From Alitta virens (Eukaryota; Annelida; Polychaeta; Phyllodocida; Nereididae), in assembly GCA_932294295.1 (NCBI GenBank), contig OW028580.1:33612136-33676135 (forward strand): a stretch of DNA of 64,000 nucleotides, read 5' to 3'. A program made the translations under genes and the position numbers. Shown in pieces: positions 51,299-62,814 of the stretch. Each line of letters begins with the position of its first letter. The stretch's first letter is position 1. The notes under the pieces are model-generated. The model had not been told where the DNA came from and did not search any database. It worked only from the letters and a program-made list of their open reading frames with translations.

Positions 51299-54200
51299 GT
51301 AGGTGCTTTAGTCTGTTTCACTTAAGTTTAAAGTTTACATTGGTCAATTGACACTAAACATAATAGGTCTGTTGGTGCTCCACTGAAATGCACAGGTATA
51401 TAACAAATATTTATCAAGTTTCTTGTGCATATATTCTTTATGACAGGACAAGTGTTGTCTACTACAACTATAATCTGTTGCTAGCATTATAGATCATTAA
51501 ATACCAAAGCATATTTATAAATAAAATAATATGACAATAAGCTTAGTTTGGGAGAGTTTTACCTAATTTGTCTCAACTTTACAAAAAGATCAATATAAGA
51601 AGTAAAGAAGTAAGTAAGAAATACAGATTCAGAGAGATACAGGAATTGCATTACATGAATGGAAATTTGTAATGTTTTGAGTTAAATGAAAGCGATAAGC
51701 GTGCAATAAATCAATGAAATACAATAGTATTTGCAACTCACCCATGCTGGTATAAACCTATTGAAATATCCATATTAGCATAATAATAATATTTAAATTT
51801 TTTTGCTTAGCAGACCAGCAGCCCAGTGACCCATATTTTTGGGCCAGAATGATCAGTAATGATTGCTAATAGGTCATGTAGAGATATAAGTGCACTTAAT
51901 GTTTGTAGTTTGCAAACAACATCAAATTGTAGGGTACAAATGTGGTAGAAAAATCTCAAAGTATATTGTCAATTGATGTGATTCTTTTATTCATATTCCT
52001 GCAGCGATGTGTGTGTAGATTATTGCAAAATTGCTTTTATCATATGAAGTATTTATTGTTGTTTATCAAGAACACACACAAGTGCATTTATATATCATAT
52101 TTCATAGTTTTAACATACTAGCCAATTATATTTTATCTAATCAGCTAATAGTGAATTAGTGTTGATCTTTTTATCATAGCGTCACAGAACTTCTATGGAT
52201 AAGAATAACATGTATCAGGGAAGACTGAAACAACATCCGTATCATATACACTGTTCCATGGCCTAGGGGCAAAAGAGGTTGGCAACTGCAGTGTTGTGGG
52301 TTCACAGTCTGATTTTTCAATTGACTTTTGAACTCTGAAAGATAAGCAGCTGAGCAATACATTTAAACAAAGAGATAATTAATTGAGCTTAAATAGGCAA
52401 CGGTTCAAACAGTCAATGAAGGAGTTGTTAGCAGATTTTATTGTCTTGGAAGTTAAACTCCAAAGGATGAATTCAGTGCTCCTATGAAATTTGCAAGCAA
52501 TTTATTGATTCGTAGAGTTTTGAATCAGGTGCTGTTCCAGTATTTGATGTAATTTTTGCAGTGGCCTAGCGGTTAAGGTGCTTGTCTCCAAAACCAAAAG
52601 TTTGTAGGTTCGAGCTCGCAGATCCTCTGTAACTCTTTGCTCCACTTCACCCAGGTGTCATTTGCTGGATAGATACCCCATGGGTGGTGTCTATTGCTTG
52701 CCTTTACATAGACACCTAGTACAAGGCACCTACAATTTAGCGTCTCATACGATCGACATCCAGCTGCAATGCAGCCGATGAAGAATGCCCAAGCCGGGGA
52801 TTAAATTCGGGACCCTGAGCAGATCTGGCTATGTTGCTTTAATCATTAGGCTACACAGATGCCTGTATGCAACATTGGTATTCTTCATATATGACATTTT
52901 TTAGAATTTAATCGCTTTATTTCATGACATTTTCATAATTTTGCCTTACATAAAAATAAATGTATCAGTTCTGACATTCCTTGAGAAAAGTGTCCGGGCA
53001 GTGGATCAAACCCGGGACCTTCAGCATGCCTCAACCATTGATGGTAATGAGAATAAGAGTTTAAGAAAAACTATAAGTTAGACATTTTATACTTTATAGT
53101 ACAGGATTCATGGTACCTCAAATTTAAATTCCAGCAAATGTATGCCTGGGATAATCAAGGTAAAAAAACACAGAACCGTCAGAGGAGCTCACCATCACCT
53201 AAGCAATTAGACAGATAGTATGCCAGATAGTGAAGGAAATTATTTAAACATTTTGTTTCGATTCAATTAGCATTACAGGGACGTGTGGAAGTGTCCAAGT
53301 CTTCTGAAAATGGCAATGAGATTTGGGGTTATAGTGAAGTCCGTAAGGGGGCGCACATGTTCTGGTGGCTCTATTACTCCAGCCACCCTGGTGGACACAA
53401 CACAAGACCTCTCATTATATGGCTGCAGGTGAGTCTTCATTTTTATATTAAATACAAATATATGAATAAATAGATAAATAAGGGGAAGACTAAATTAAGT
53501 GACTATATACAAACTGGGATGTAAATATCCCTGGCAATCGGATTAACTCCAACATTTTATACCAGTGCACAAGCAAACTCTGATAAACATGTTAGGTACA
53601 AGAATAACAATTCTTTCTTTGCAAGTTTATGATTGTTTAATGTCTTTACTACTTAGGGTGGCCCGGGACTTTCCTCATCCGGGGTGGGTAACTTGGCTCT
53701 CCTGGGGCCCCTGGACGAGGAGCTGAAGCCACGAAATCACACCTGGGTAGGCTATGCTTCTTTTCTGAAACATTATTACTTTCCTTTTTTAAGCCAGTAA
53801 TACTTGTTTTATAAGTCAGCATTTTATTTTAAGCAAATAGACCATAACAATAGTATTTCTCTTCTATTAGCCAATATTACTCATTTTTTCTAATACAATA
53901 TCACTTATTTTCTAAGATTAAACCCATTGCTACTCTCTTTTCTAATCCAGTATAACTTCCCCTTCTAAGTTACTATTACATCTCTTTCCTAAGCCAATAT
54001 TATTTATTTTGCAAACAAACTTAGTGTCACAGCCTAAGCTGTAAATGCCAATGAAAAGTCAACATTGGTAATATGAAGGAAGTTTATTTCTGTATTCATG
54101 AATCATTTTCATATTACCACGTGATACTGGAAATCATGCATTGAATATGTAGTATAATGAATAGTATTATACAGCTGTAAAATATATGTTATACAACTGT

Positions 54201-57200
54201 AAAATATATGCTTTAAATGCACAAAGTATGCTTTAAGCATAATAATTTATCTCTGTTGGCATTCTATATTCATGTAACAATGTATACTGTTCGGTAGCAA
54301 GAGTTCAAAATACAGGAAATAGCATGGGAAGTGTGCAGGAAAGCAAACAATTCAACACCAAAGGTGACAAATACCACCTGTCATGTTTTTAAGTCACAGT
54401 TTAACACAAATAATAACACAAACTGATTAACAAACACTGCTCAGTTTTGCAATCATCAAAATTAGTTCCCTCTTTTAAGCCACTATTCTCTTTTGTGAGC
54501 CAGCATTATTTTTTTCTAAACCATGTTTTATGCATTCAGCACAGTATGGGTTGTTTTTTATGGAAGTTATCATTAATTATCACCAGGTTTATTTTGTCCA
54601 TATTTGGTTTGTGAACTCAATGCATCTTCAGATCAAAGAAGCAAATTTGTTATTCGTGGACAACCCGATAGACACCGGATACAGCTACTTGGACAATGGC
54701 ACCCTCCCAGCCCAAACCGGAGATGATATAGGGCTGGATTTGGTCAATATGTTGGATTCAGTCAATAAACATCTTCCTCAGCTGAATGTAAGAATTTATT
54801 GTATCGTCAACAAAATTATTAAAGGTCAATCTAGCAATATTACCTAGATACATTCATTCTATATCTTTAAATCCAAACCAACTCCATATCTATAAATGCC
54901 CTAAAATTATATTTTTGCTTAAATACTATGTGCTTGTTTAATATAGTCTAATAAACGTATCTGTTATTGGTTAGTGTAGCTTTATCACTATCACTGGCTC
55001 TGGCCATTATACCATTCAAGTAACCTGCAAGTATTTATTTTTGCCTTTTTTTGCAGAGTTTACCAGTGTATATCTTTGGCCAGTCATATGGTGGCAAGAT
55101 GGCGACCGCGTTTGGTTGTCAACTGCAGAAGGTAACAATCTGAAATAGTTGCAACGACAAAATTAAGTGTCATTGTAACACTCCGTTTTATTAATCAGAA
55201 ATTTAATATTTCATTACAGGCAATAGATAACAATGAAATTGCCATTAACTTCAAGGGGGTGGCTTTGGGCAATGCATGGATTTCACCAGCTGACTCAGTT
55301 GTAAACTGGGCACCGCTTCTGCTACATATGGTTAGTAAGATACTTGTAAATTTCCACCAGTTTTCCGGTCATATTTTTATCATAAAAGACAGAGCACCAC
55401 ACACTTGTCAGAAATTAGTAACAAACCCCGTCTGTCTAACAAAAAAAGTTCTTTCTGCACGAATTATCTTAGTTTCAAATCATTCCAATGATGATTTTAT
55501 ACCTTCTTGTTATCATTATGACCATTATTTTGAGACTTGTTCTCAGAGAATCAGCAGAAATTACAATGGGTTATGTAGCAAACTTTTTAAGTTGATTGTT
55601 TCGCAGAAGGTTGGGGTTTGAACATTTGAGTTGTTGCTGACATTTCTGTCAATTTGGTGCAGCTCCATGCTATTAGAAAAATATGACCGAAAAACAGGCG
55701 GACCACTGGACATTTATTTGATGTCATTATGAGTGAACCATACAACATGACTTAAGAACTTGACTCCGGAACATGACGCATCAGGCACTCGTTTTCCTCT
55801 CTGAAAATACTGAAAGTTTTCACACTTACACAAATCTCTGTAATTGACTTTTTCAGTCTATCACCGACCAATACCAATTTGATGTCATTGACAGAGCTGC
55901 CAAGGACTTGGTCAATGCCATTGATACATGCGGACCTCTCTGTGAGATCAGTAGACAAAAATGGCCGACACTTCTGAAGAGTTCTCCCAATATAAACGTG
56001 AATTATTACAACCTGCTTCAGTACAACACTTCGTCATATTTTGAAAAGCCTATCATCCGAGAACAAATGATGGGCACCGTTCGAAAAAAACTTCACATCG
56101 TTCCGGACAATGTTACGTGGCAAAGTGAGTCGCGCATATTTGCAATGGTGTAAAGCATTATTGTGAGTCATGTGTCATAATCACATGACTATGTCATTCC
56201 ATTTAGGTTTGCCCATTTTTCCTTGGAGGTATGCTGTAGTTACAGAATCAATGAACCATCTCATCAATATGTGTGATAAACTCGGCCTGTTCAAAGAGTG
56301 ATACCATGAATAATTTAATATGCACTAGCTGACTGAACTACCAACCAATGTGGAGATCATGTGTATTTAATGACAATTCAGAATTGTGTCATTGCCATAG
56401 ATGATATATGGAGCTTTTATTTCAGATCCATCAATCTACGTACGCAAAACTGCCCAACAAAATGATTTTCTGTCTTCTGAAGTCTACAGAGGTATTTAAA
56501 CACACTATTGGGCATGAGAAAATTTTTTTAATTGTCTTCAAGATGGCCTAATGTAGAATTACATAGACATTTCAGCATTTTTACTTATTAATCATTGGTA
56601 TAAAATATAATTTGCATGTCATGATACTAATAATTTTATCATTTAATACACAAAAGCAATTTTTATCAGTTTGGAAAGCCTAATATCATTTAATTAATAG
56701 TGGACGATGAGGAGTTCATTATGCAGTTTTACTGGCAAAGCTAGTAATACTGGTTAGCCAATAGCCAACACAAGTAGTATTAGATGAGGCCTGTAAAAGC
56801 ATGCTGGTCACTTTTCCATCCGCCATTATTATATTCTTCACCTACATTATTTTTTGGTCCTGTCACGTGACACGGTGTGCTTGTTGATTGGCTGTTACAT
56901 TTCTAGTGTGGAACTAGACCTAGTGGGTGGTTTTAAAACAGCCTTTCAAAGATAACTCTACATAGTCAATGTGCGTCGTCACCTCACAGCCCAGCGACCT
57001 TATTATGTACATGTTTTGCTCATTTACTCATCTAACGTAAATTTATCAATTTCTCTTATAGTCTATAGGCTGGCTTATGGTATTAAAGGTCTAACAATCA
57101 AATTACAGAATAATTAGGGTTCATGTGCTGAGTTCATGCAATTCTTGTTCTGACAAGCAGGCAATTCAGAAAAATTGCCTAAACTCAAGAAATATGAATC

Positions 57201-60200
57201 TTTTTATCTTGTATTTATAAGAAGATTTCTTACGGATATACTCAGCCTATCGGCTATATAATTTAACCAATCATTTTGTTTAACAAGGTAAACTAGCAAA
57301 GAATGACCATAATTAGGTAGCTGGGCTGTTAGGTAACCGCACACAGTGTAATATTATCAACGCATAGATAAAAATTAAGAAGTGCCAAAACTACAGCATA
57401 ACCATTGCTCAGATTTTTATAGTAGCTTTAGAAATCGTATCCCAGAGCATAGTTTGTCTTAAGACACCAGTGACGTACTTGTGGAGTGGAGCAGATATGG
57501 GACTATGGGGAGGGGGTTCTCACATAGCCGGTTAATCCGGTGAAGCTGTATTGTATCATAGAATTATGTAATATTGCGCAAAATTGGGCATCCGTACTGC
57601 AACCGTGGTTATCGGGAGGTTGTCGTAGTAGACGGTAAACACACTTACTCGATTCCTCGCAGCCGTCCCCAAACTGAGAACAACCACCAAAATCGACAGA
57701 TATTTTGCTCATGTTCAAAACTTCCGTAGAAAACTTGCGGGTGATTGTTTATAATTACAACCGTAGTGAAGCCATCATTGTCGTAGAGATACTCGTAGAA
57801 GTCGGCGTTTAACCGTCACACGTGTGTCAAGAACCCGGCGGGAGAGGTACGTGTTCGATGATTAAACAGTCGGCTTCTACGTGACCCACCAACTATATTT
57901 CTTCTTGGCCCTTCTCCAAATTTTCCCCCTGTTAAATACTTTAACTTTCTCTAAATGTTTGGTCATCAATAATTAGGTTTCTTTTCTTTTTTTATCGCCC
58001 AAACACTAAACTTGTCAATTTTTTTGGCCCTTTAATAACTAAGTTGTTGTAAATTTTTATGCCAATACGGTCTAAACTCTTCCAATGTTTTGGCCCCTGA
58101 ATAATGTTTTCTTTTTTGTTTCATCCAAAACTTTTTGGCTGAAATCATTCCACTTTTCCTCATTAATTTCAACTAAGTTTGGTGTTTATCCTACGAGAAA
58201 TTTACTCCTTGTAAAGTCTCTTTTAAATAAAATTCTTAATTGTGGAGTTTTATAAAAGGGGCTAACACAAACTATATTTGACAGCAATTTTAAGGGACAA
58301 GAACATTTAAGAATGACAGAGTTGGTGGGTAGGGAACTTTTTTTTCTTAACACAAAGATGTGTACATGATTTGCGTTTTTGGAAGGATTTGGTGGCCTTG
58401 AAAAGGCCAGGGTTGTTTTGTGAAATCTTGCAGGCTTCTCAAAACATATTGTCTTGCCATGGGACACTTCCTTCCTCTGAGTTGACATATTCTACCAAGT
58501 ACTGTCATTGTAATTTTGCACTCTGGGTAGCATAGTTCCCTCCGATCGTATGTGGTGGCATTTCAGGAATTTCTCCAGCTTCCTGCCAAGCCCCAGGATT
58601 GACCTCATGGGTGACTGGATCTTCGTGGTCAAGCATGTTGTTCTGGGTTGTCAGATATCTAATTCTCATGAGGTTGTTGCGACAGAAGCATGCAAGGACT
58701 AAAGATTCAACCGTCTTGGTTTTCTGGGGCATAGTGGTTAGCAGACACCTAAACCCAAATGCCAGGATACCAAAGGCATTCTCCACAATTCTTCTGGCCC
58801 TGGGGAGTCTATAATTGTAGATCCTCTGCTGTTTGGTAATGTTGCGCAGAGGCATTGGTTTCATCAGCCAGGTTCTCAAAGGGAAGGCATCCTCCCCAAC
58901 AATGAAGTATGGTACAGGTCTGTCACCACCAGCATAAGGTTCAGGTGGAGGTAATCCAATGGTCCCATCTTCTAGAGCTTCCCTCAGGGCTGTAGCAGCA
59001 AAACTCCTCCATCCGATCCAGAACCATTTGGTCTAAAATCCACATAGATGAACTTGTAGTCTGCATCCACAAGAGCCATGAGTACAATGGACTGAAAACC
59101 CTTGTAGTTACAGTATGATGGCAATCCTGAGTCCTGGCTCCAAAGCTTTCCTCAAGAAGGTGTCTTGCTTGCTAATTCTAGGCCCAACTTTGGCAAGCAG
59201 CTCTTGAAACATGGCTGGCTTCATTCTCACAAAGTTCTTGTAGTGGGTTGCATCCTCCATAAATAATTCATTCATCAAGCGTTCATATTGGCCCATCTGA
59301 GGTCTTCGCAATAGCCATGGCCTTACCAAAAATCTCTTCCTTCTCCTTCTCTTAATGACTGCTTGTCTTCTTTCTGCAGCTCTTCTGGACTGTTATTCAT
59401 CGTGCATAATAGCCTGTGCAATAGTTGCTAGTTGCACATTTAATTCCAAGCTGGCCTGAGCCAAGTTTACAGTGGCTGTTGGTTGGTCTACTGCATGTGA
59501 CATGGTCCTTTCTCTGGTAACAAGGAGCAGAATGAAGGCTACAGACAAGTAGCCGCTTATATATTCACATCTGGCCTTCACCATGACAGCTGGCCTTAAA
59601 ACTTAGTAAATGTAGTTCATGTAGTTAACTCGCGGGGACGTTACTTGAACAAGCCTGCAGGTCATACCTAGATGCCGTGGAGTCTCCCGTCGTAAACGTG
59701 ATTTCCCCGTGGCTCACCCGGCATTAGACCGGGCATCATCCGTAGGGTTTGGTATGTATCCTACGTGTGATCCGCCGGGTGACCTTGATTCACACCTCGC
59801 TGATACCAACTCACCCGTCGTCTTAAGCCCTGCTTCTTTTTGCTTCCAACAACCATGGTGAAGTCATATAAAGGGGTATGACATAATTCTACTAGAGCAA
59901 TACGGCCTCACCGGGACCGGCTATGTGAGAACTCCCCTTAAGACGCTTTTCTTGTGAAGCCATTTCTTAAGCTTGCACTTTAAATTCTTGCTCTTCAGTT
60001 GACTGGCTACTGAAACGCAACATTGAAGTAATAATATACCAAGGTCAACTGGATATGATGTGCCCTACAAATGGTATGAAACTGAATTGAATTGCATTTA
60101 TACTTACATGTATTCCTTTGCATGTGATTGTCATAACAAAATGTGTGTTTATCTTGTTTTATCACAGACTTAGAAACCAAATTCCAGAGGACGGTGAATC

Positions 60201-61445
60201 CAGGACTCCCATTGGTTAAGGCAATTCCTCAGCCAGTGAGGGTCCTGGATTCACATGATGTCCTCTGGAGTTTAGTTTCATCTATGAGTCCAGCTGCAAC
60301 ATAACAATGTTCTGACAATCTTTTAGGTGCCCAAGATTGGTTGAATAAGTTGAAATGGAAGAAATATCCAACTTTCTACCAAACGAAGAGGCAGCCACTG
60401 ATGGCTCCAGGTGAACAGGTGCCTGAAATGTTTGTCAAAGCTCACAAAAATCTGAAGTTTTACTACATTTTGAAATCTGGTCATGCTGTAAGTGAAATGT
60501 ATTTCGTTTCTAGAATTTTGTCAGTGCTACACTGCTACTGGTTTTAAACTGCTATTGTGTGCTAGAACTAGTTTTTGAACAGTCTCACAAGATTAATGGG
60601 AATTCCCAACTGTGGATCAGGCAGATTTTATAAGAAACTAAACTCCAGAAGGTCATGTGAATCCAGGATTCTTATTTGGTACGGCTGCCCCCTAATACAA
60701 TCCCAGATTTACAATACAGCAGATTTCATACACTTGGAAACTAAACTCCAGAATGGCATGTAAATCTACGACTACCATTAGCTGAGGGATGGCCTTAGTG
60801 AATAGAAATTTGGATTTACATGACCTTCTGGAGTTAAAGTTTCCAAGTCTATAAAATCTGCTGACAATTTACAACATCATTGTTCTCAGTTCTCAGGCTG
60901 AGTCCAAAGGCACAAAGAGTCTGACAGAATTCACTGGAACATAATCCTTTTGCTGATCAAGCCATTTGACAGTTTAGAATCTACATGAATAGATAAGTCC
61001 ATATCAACCGTATGATGAAAAATGTGACAAGTCCCTGTACTTAATAAAACCATGCGATGTGATATATGATTATCAGATATACCTAAAGAACTATGCATTT
61101 GCCACTAAGTAATAATTGACCTTCTTTTGGCACCGATTGCTGCTTGTTCTTTAAATCACTCGACACTCGTGCTAAAGCAGTCTCAAAATAGTCTGATGCT
61201 TAATAGACATAATTATTACCTTAATCAAATTTCAAATCACATTTTCATTAATGTGTATTTCCTCTATTTCTCACCAGGTACCCAAAGACACCCCTGCTGC
61301 TGCCTTGCGGATGGTGAGCTACATTCTGAACAATTCTCACACGGGAGGAGCACTATATAGTCAAGCTCATATACCATTTGCTTCTCCAATTCTCATTGTG
61401 GTCCAGCTAATAACATTTTATGAAATATCTAGGATATCATCTTAG
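51199..61445 (+). CDS. SCPEP1: Serine carboxypeptidase, SCPEP1 (retinoid-inducible) type, gene 2; 11 exons
   Basis: Paralogue of the gene at 14359-33253. Exons: 51199-51298, 53271-53428, 53657-53746, 54632-54787, 55057-55131, 55220-55330, 55857-56124, 56426-56491, 59999-60073, 60327-60487, 61278-61445. All exon lengths and phases equal those of gene 1; total 1428 nt, 475 aa. It keeps QGGPGLSSSG, LFVDNPIDTGYSYLD, catalytic Ser in FGQSYGGKMA, Asp in YQGQLDMMCPT and His in LKSGHA-VPKD, and has the same hydrophobic C-terminal tail. Most exons are nearly identical to gene 1, but exon 7 (SITDQYQFDVIDRAAKDL onward) differs at about 16 of 89 residues. Sequon differences: DNVTW here versus DDVTW in gene 1, and SLP here versus NLS in gene 1 at exon 5. 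A decayed Harbinger lies in intron 8. Gene 2 is intact and probably functional. Confidence 0.9.
52561..52864. mobile_element. SINE family S2, most complete copy, tRNA-like at both ends
   Basis: On + the head 52561-52632 has an A box (TGGCCTAGCGGTTAAGG) and B box-like GGTTCGAGCTC. On - the other end (52791-52864) reads GTAGCCTAATGATTAAAGC with a CCCGAATTTAATCCCC T-arm-like segment. Between them lies the body with ACCCCATGGGTGGTGTCTAT and ACACCTAGTACAAGGCACC. It lies in intron 1 of gene 2. A further fragment of the antisense end follows at about 52980-53045. Confidence 0.6.
54019..54460. other. Gene 2-specific insertion in intron 3
   Basis: Gene 1 reads from TATAAACAAA directly into AATTAGTTTTTTC, whereas gene 2 has about 440 bp between the equivalent points. 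The insertion contains short repeats such as TACAGCTGTAAAATATATG/TACAACTGTAAAATATATG. No terminal repeats or coding sequence recognised; probably a mobile element of unknown type. Confidence 0.45.
57511..59938. mobile_element. Decayed PIF/Harbinger element in intron 8 of gene 2
   Basis: The left end AGGGGGTTCTCACATAGCCG is inverted relative to the right end CGGCTATGTGAGAACTCCCC. Right flank TAA (59939-59941) matches the empty site in gene 1 (GGTAAGACTTTT near 31650), but the left flank is GGG, so the left target duplication has been lost. A damaged minus-strand transposase occupies 58505-59584. The 3' non-coding segment 58370-58440 (GGATTTGGTGGCCTTGAAAA) is shared with the intact element at 20021-25036. 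No MADF/Myb-like gene remains. Confidence 0.8.
58505..59584 (-). pseudogene. Harbinger transposase pseudogene
   Basis: Minus-strand blocks match the intact transposase at 23231-24556: an N-terminal part with VRPWLLRRPQMGQYERLMNE (59108-59329), a core fragment with KGFQSIVLMALVDADYKFIY and GSGSDGGV (about 58990-59110), and a C-terminal part with MRTWLMKPMPLRNITKQQRI and RARRIVENAFGILAFGFRC (58505-58879). Right after LGLRIAIIL-type sequence about a hundred codons are missing, including the GAIDGKH block with the first catalytic Asp. Frames also shift between blocks, so no active enzyme is possible. Confidence 0.85.
60164..60292. mobile_element. Hairpin MITE, family M1, in intron 9 of gene 2
   Basis: Arms: AGACTTAGAAACCAAATTCC, AGAGGACGGTGAATCCAGGA and complementary GTCCTGGATTCACATGATG, TCCTCTGGAGTTTAGTTTC. 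Orthologous to 31955-32090. Confidence 0.75.
60624..60865. mobile_element. Two overlapping M1 hairpin MITEs in intron 10 of gene 2
   Basis: Orthologous to 32423-32665. CAGATTTTATAAGAAACTAA starts the first and CAGATTTCATACACTTGGAA the second, ending GGAGTTAAAGTTTCCAAGTC. Confidence 0.65.
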
Positions 61446-61576
61446 TAGAACTGGACATTTATAAACAATATCTTGCCGTTGATATCTTGTAAATTCAATG
61501 ATGGAGTGTATGGAAATTCTGGAATTTAAAAGTTGATTGTGTTATGCTGAATAATTCCCCACCTGAATTGTGTTCA

Positions 61577-61812
61577 AGACCTCAAGACTCAAGACGAATT
61601 TATTTGCCTTCATACAGGTGACAATAATATAACAAGTTGAAACAATCTATATAATCTATTTACAGTGTATGAGAGGCCAGGAGGAACGCTCTAAGACACA
61701 GTAATAGCATCGCTATCAAGTGCCCTCCTTGTTTTCCGAGAGATCCAAGCAAATCATTATTAATGAAAGACAATGGCATATTTTTTACACAAAGATGTCC
61801 TTGTTTATAGAA
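61577..61812 (-). mobile_element. Gene 2-specific retroelement-like insertion
   Basis: Inserted after GAATTGTGTTCAA in sequence otherwise matching 33370-33400. On the minus strand it ends TGTATGAAGGCAAATAAATT followed by short GTCTTGAGTCTTGAG repeats, a form typical of LINE 3' ends. There is no coding region. The target duplication is unclear. Confidence 0.45.
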
Positions 61813-62104
61813 ATATATTAAGTTAAAATTGGGTTTTGAAATTTGGTGCTTAAATCGTTTTAACCATGTTGCTATTTTGTATAGAGAATTGCAAATGCCA
61901 GTGTTTATGGGCATGTGCAATTTTCAAATAATAAAAATTGCAATGTATATAATTCATGACATTATTTTATAGCGAAAGTGCCTGAAATTGAAAAAATAAA
62001 ATGTGTGTACATTCTTATATTGAATGAAATTTGTTTAGATGACAGAACAAACATGTTTTGTATCTGTAGTATCCTGTTCATGCTACTCTGATTCTTACAT
62101 GGAT

Positions 62105-62214
62105 ATTGAAGAAGTCCAGCACAATTTAATTTGAAGCAAATTTATTCACACATGGTGTAGTTGGCATGTGTGAATAAATTTGCTTCAAATTAAATTGTGC
62201 TGGACTTCTTCAAT
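62105..62214. repeat. Perfect 50-bp inverted repeat
   Basis: Arms 62105-62154 and 62165-62214 are exact reverse complements over 50 bp around the 10-base loop GTGTAGTTGG. The arms start ATTGAAGAAGTCCAGCACAA. No mismatch was found. Nothing similar is seen after gene 1. Confidence 0.9.
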
Positions 62215-62625
62215 AGTGAATAAACACATTTGAAGCTCCAAGAATATCACATGTACAGGAAACTTCATCCAAGACATTGGTCATGACCATTTGTAAATTG
62301 TGGCAATTGATAGTTCATACTCTTTTAGCTCATCCAAACATTATGAGCAACAGCACTATGTACAGGATATACAAATTGACCTTGCTAATGTTTATAACAG
62401 GTTATGAAGATTAGGCTAAGCATGACTTTCAGAATTAACAAGAATATTCTTTTCAAAAAAAGAATATATACCTGGTGTGTGTAGAATGCCAGCAGCACCA
62501 TATGGAAATCCTGCCAAAACTGTTTTAACTTGCACTTTCGTAGTTTTGGGAGTACAGCTATAAATGACACACCATTAGAACCGCGATACAAAAGAGCAAC
62601 TTGCAAATCAAATTTGACGACGACC

Positions 62626-62814
62626 CTGCCTACGCTGCCTACGCTGCCTACGCTGCCTACGCTGCCTACGCTGCCTACGCTGCCTACGCTGCCTACGCTG
62701 CCTACGCTGCCTACGCTGCCTACGCTGCCTACGCTGCCTACGCTGCCTACGCTGCCTACGCTGCCTACGCTGCCTACGCTGCCTACGCTGCCTACGCTGC
62801 CTACGCTGCCTACG
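62626..62814. repeat. (CTGCCTACG)21 minisatellite
   Basis: Twenty-one perfect copies of a 9-bp unit. Because the unit length is a multiple of three, all frames on the + strand are open and encode simple repeats; no gene is implied. Related degenerate words (CTGCCTATGCTACC) continue near 62881. Confidence 0.95.
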
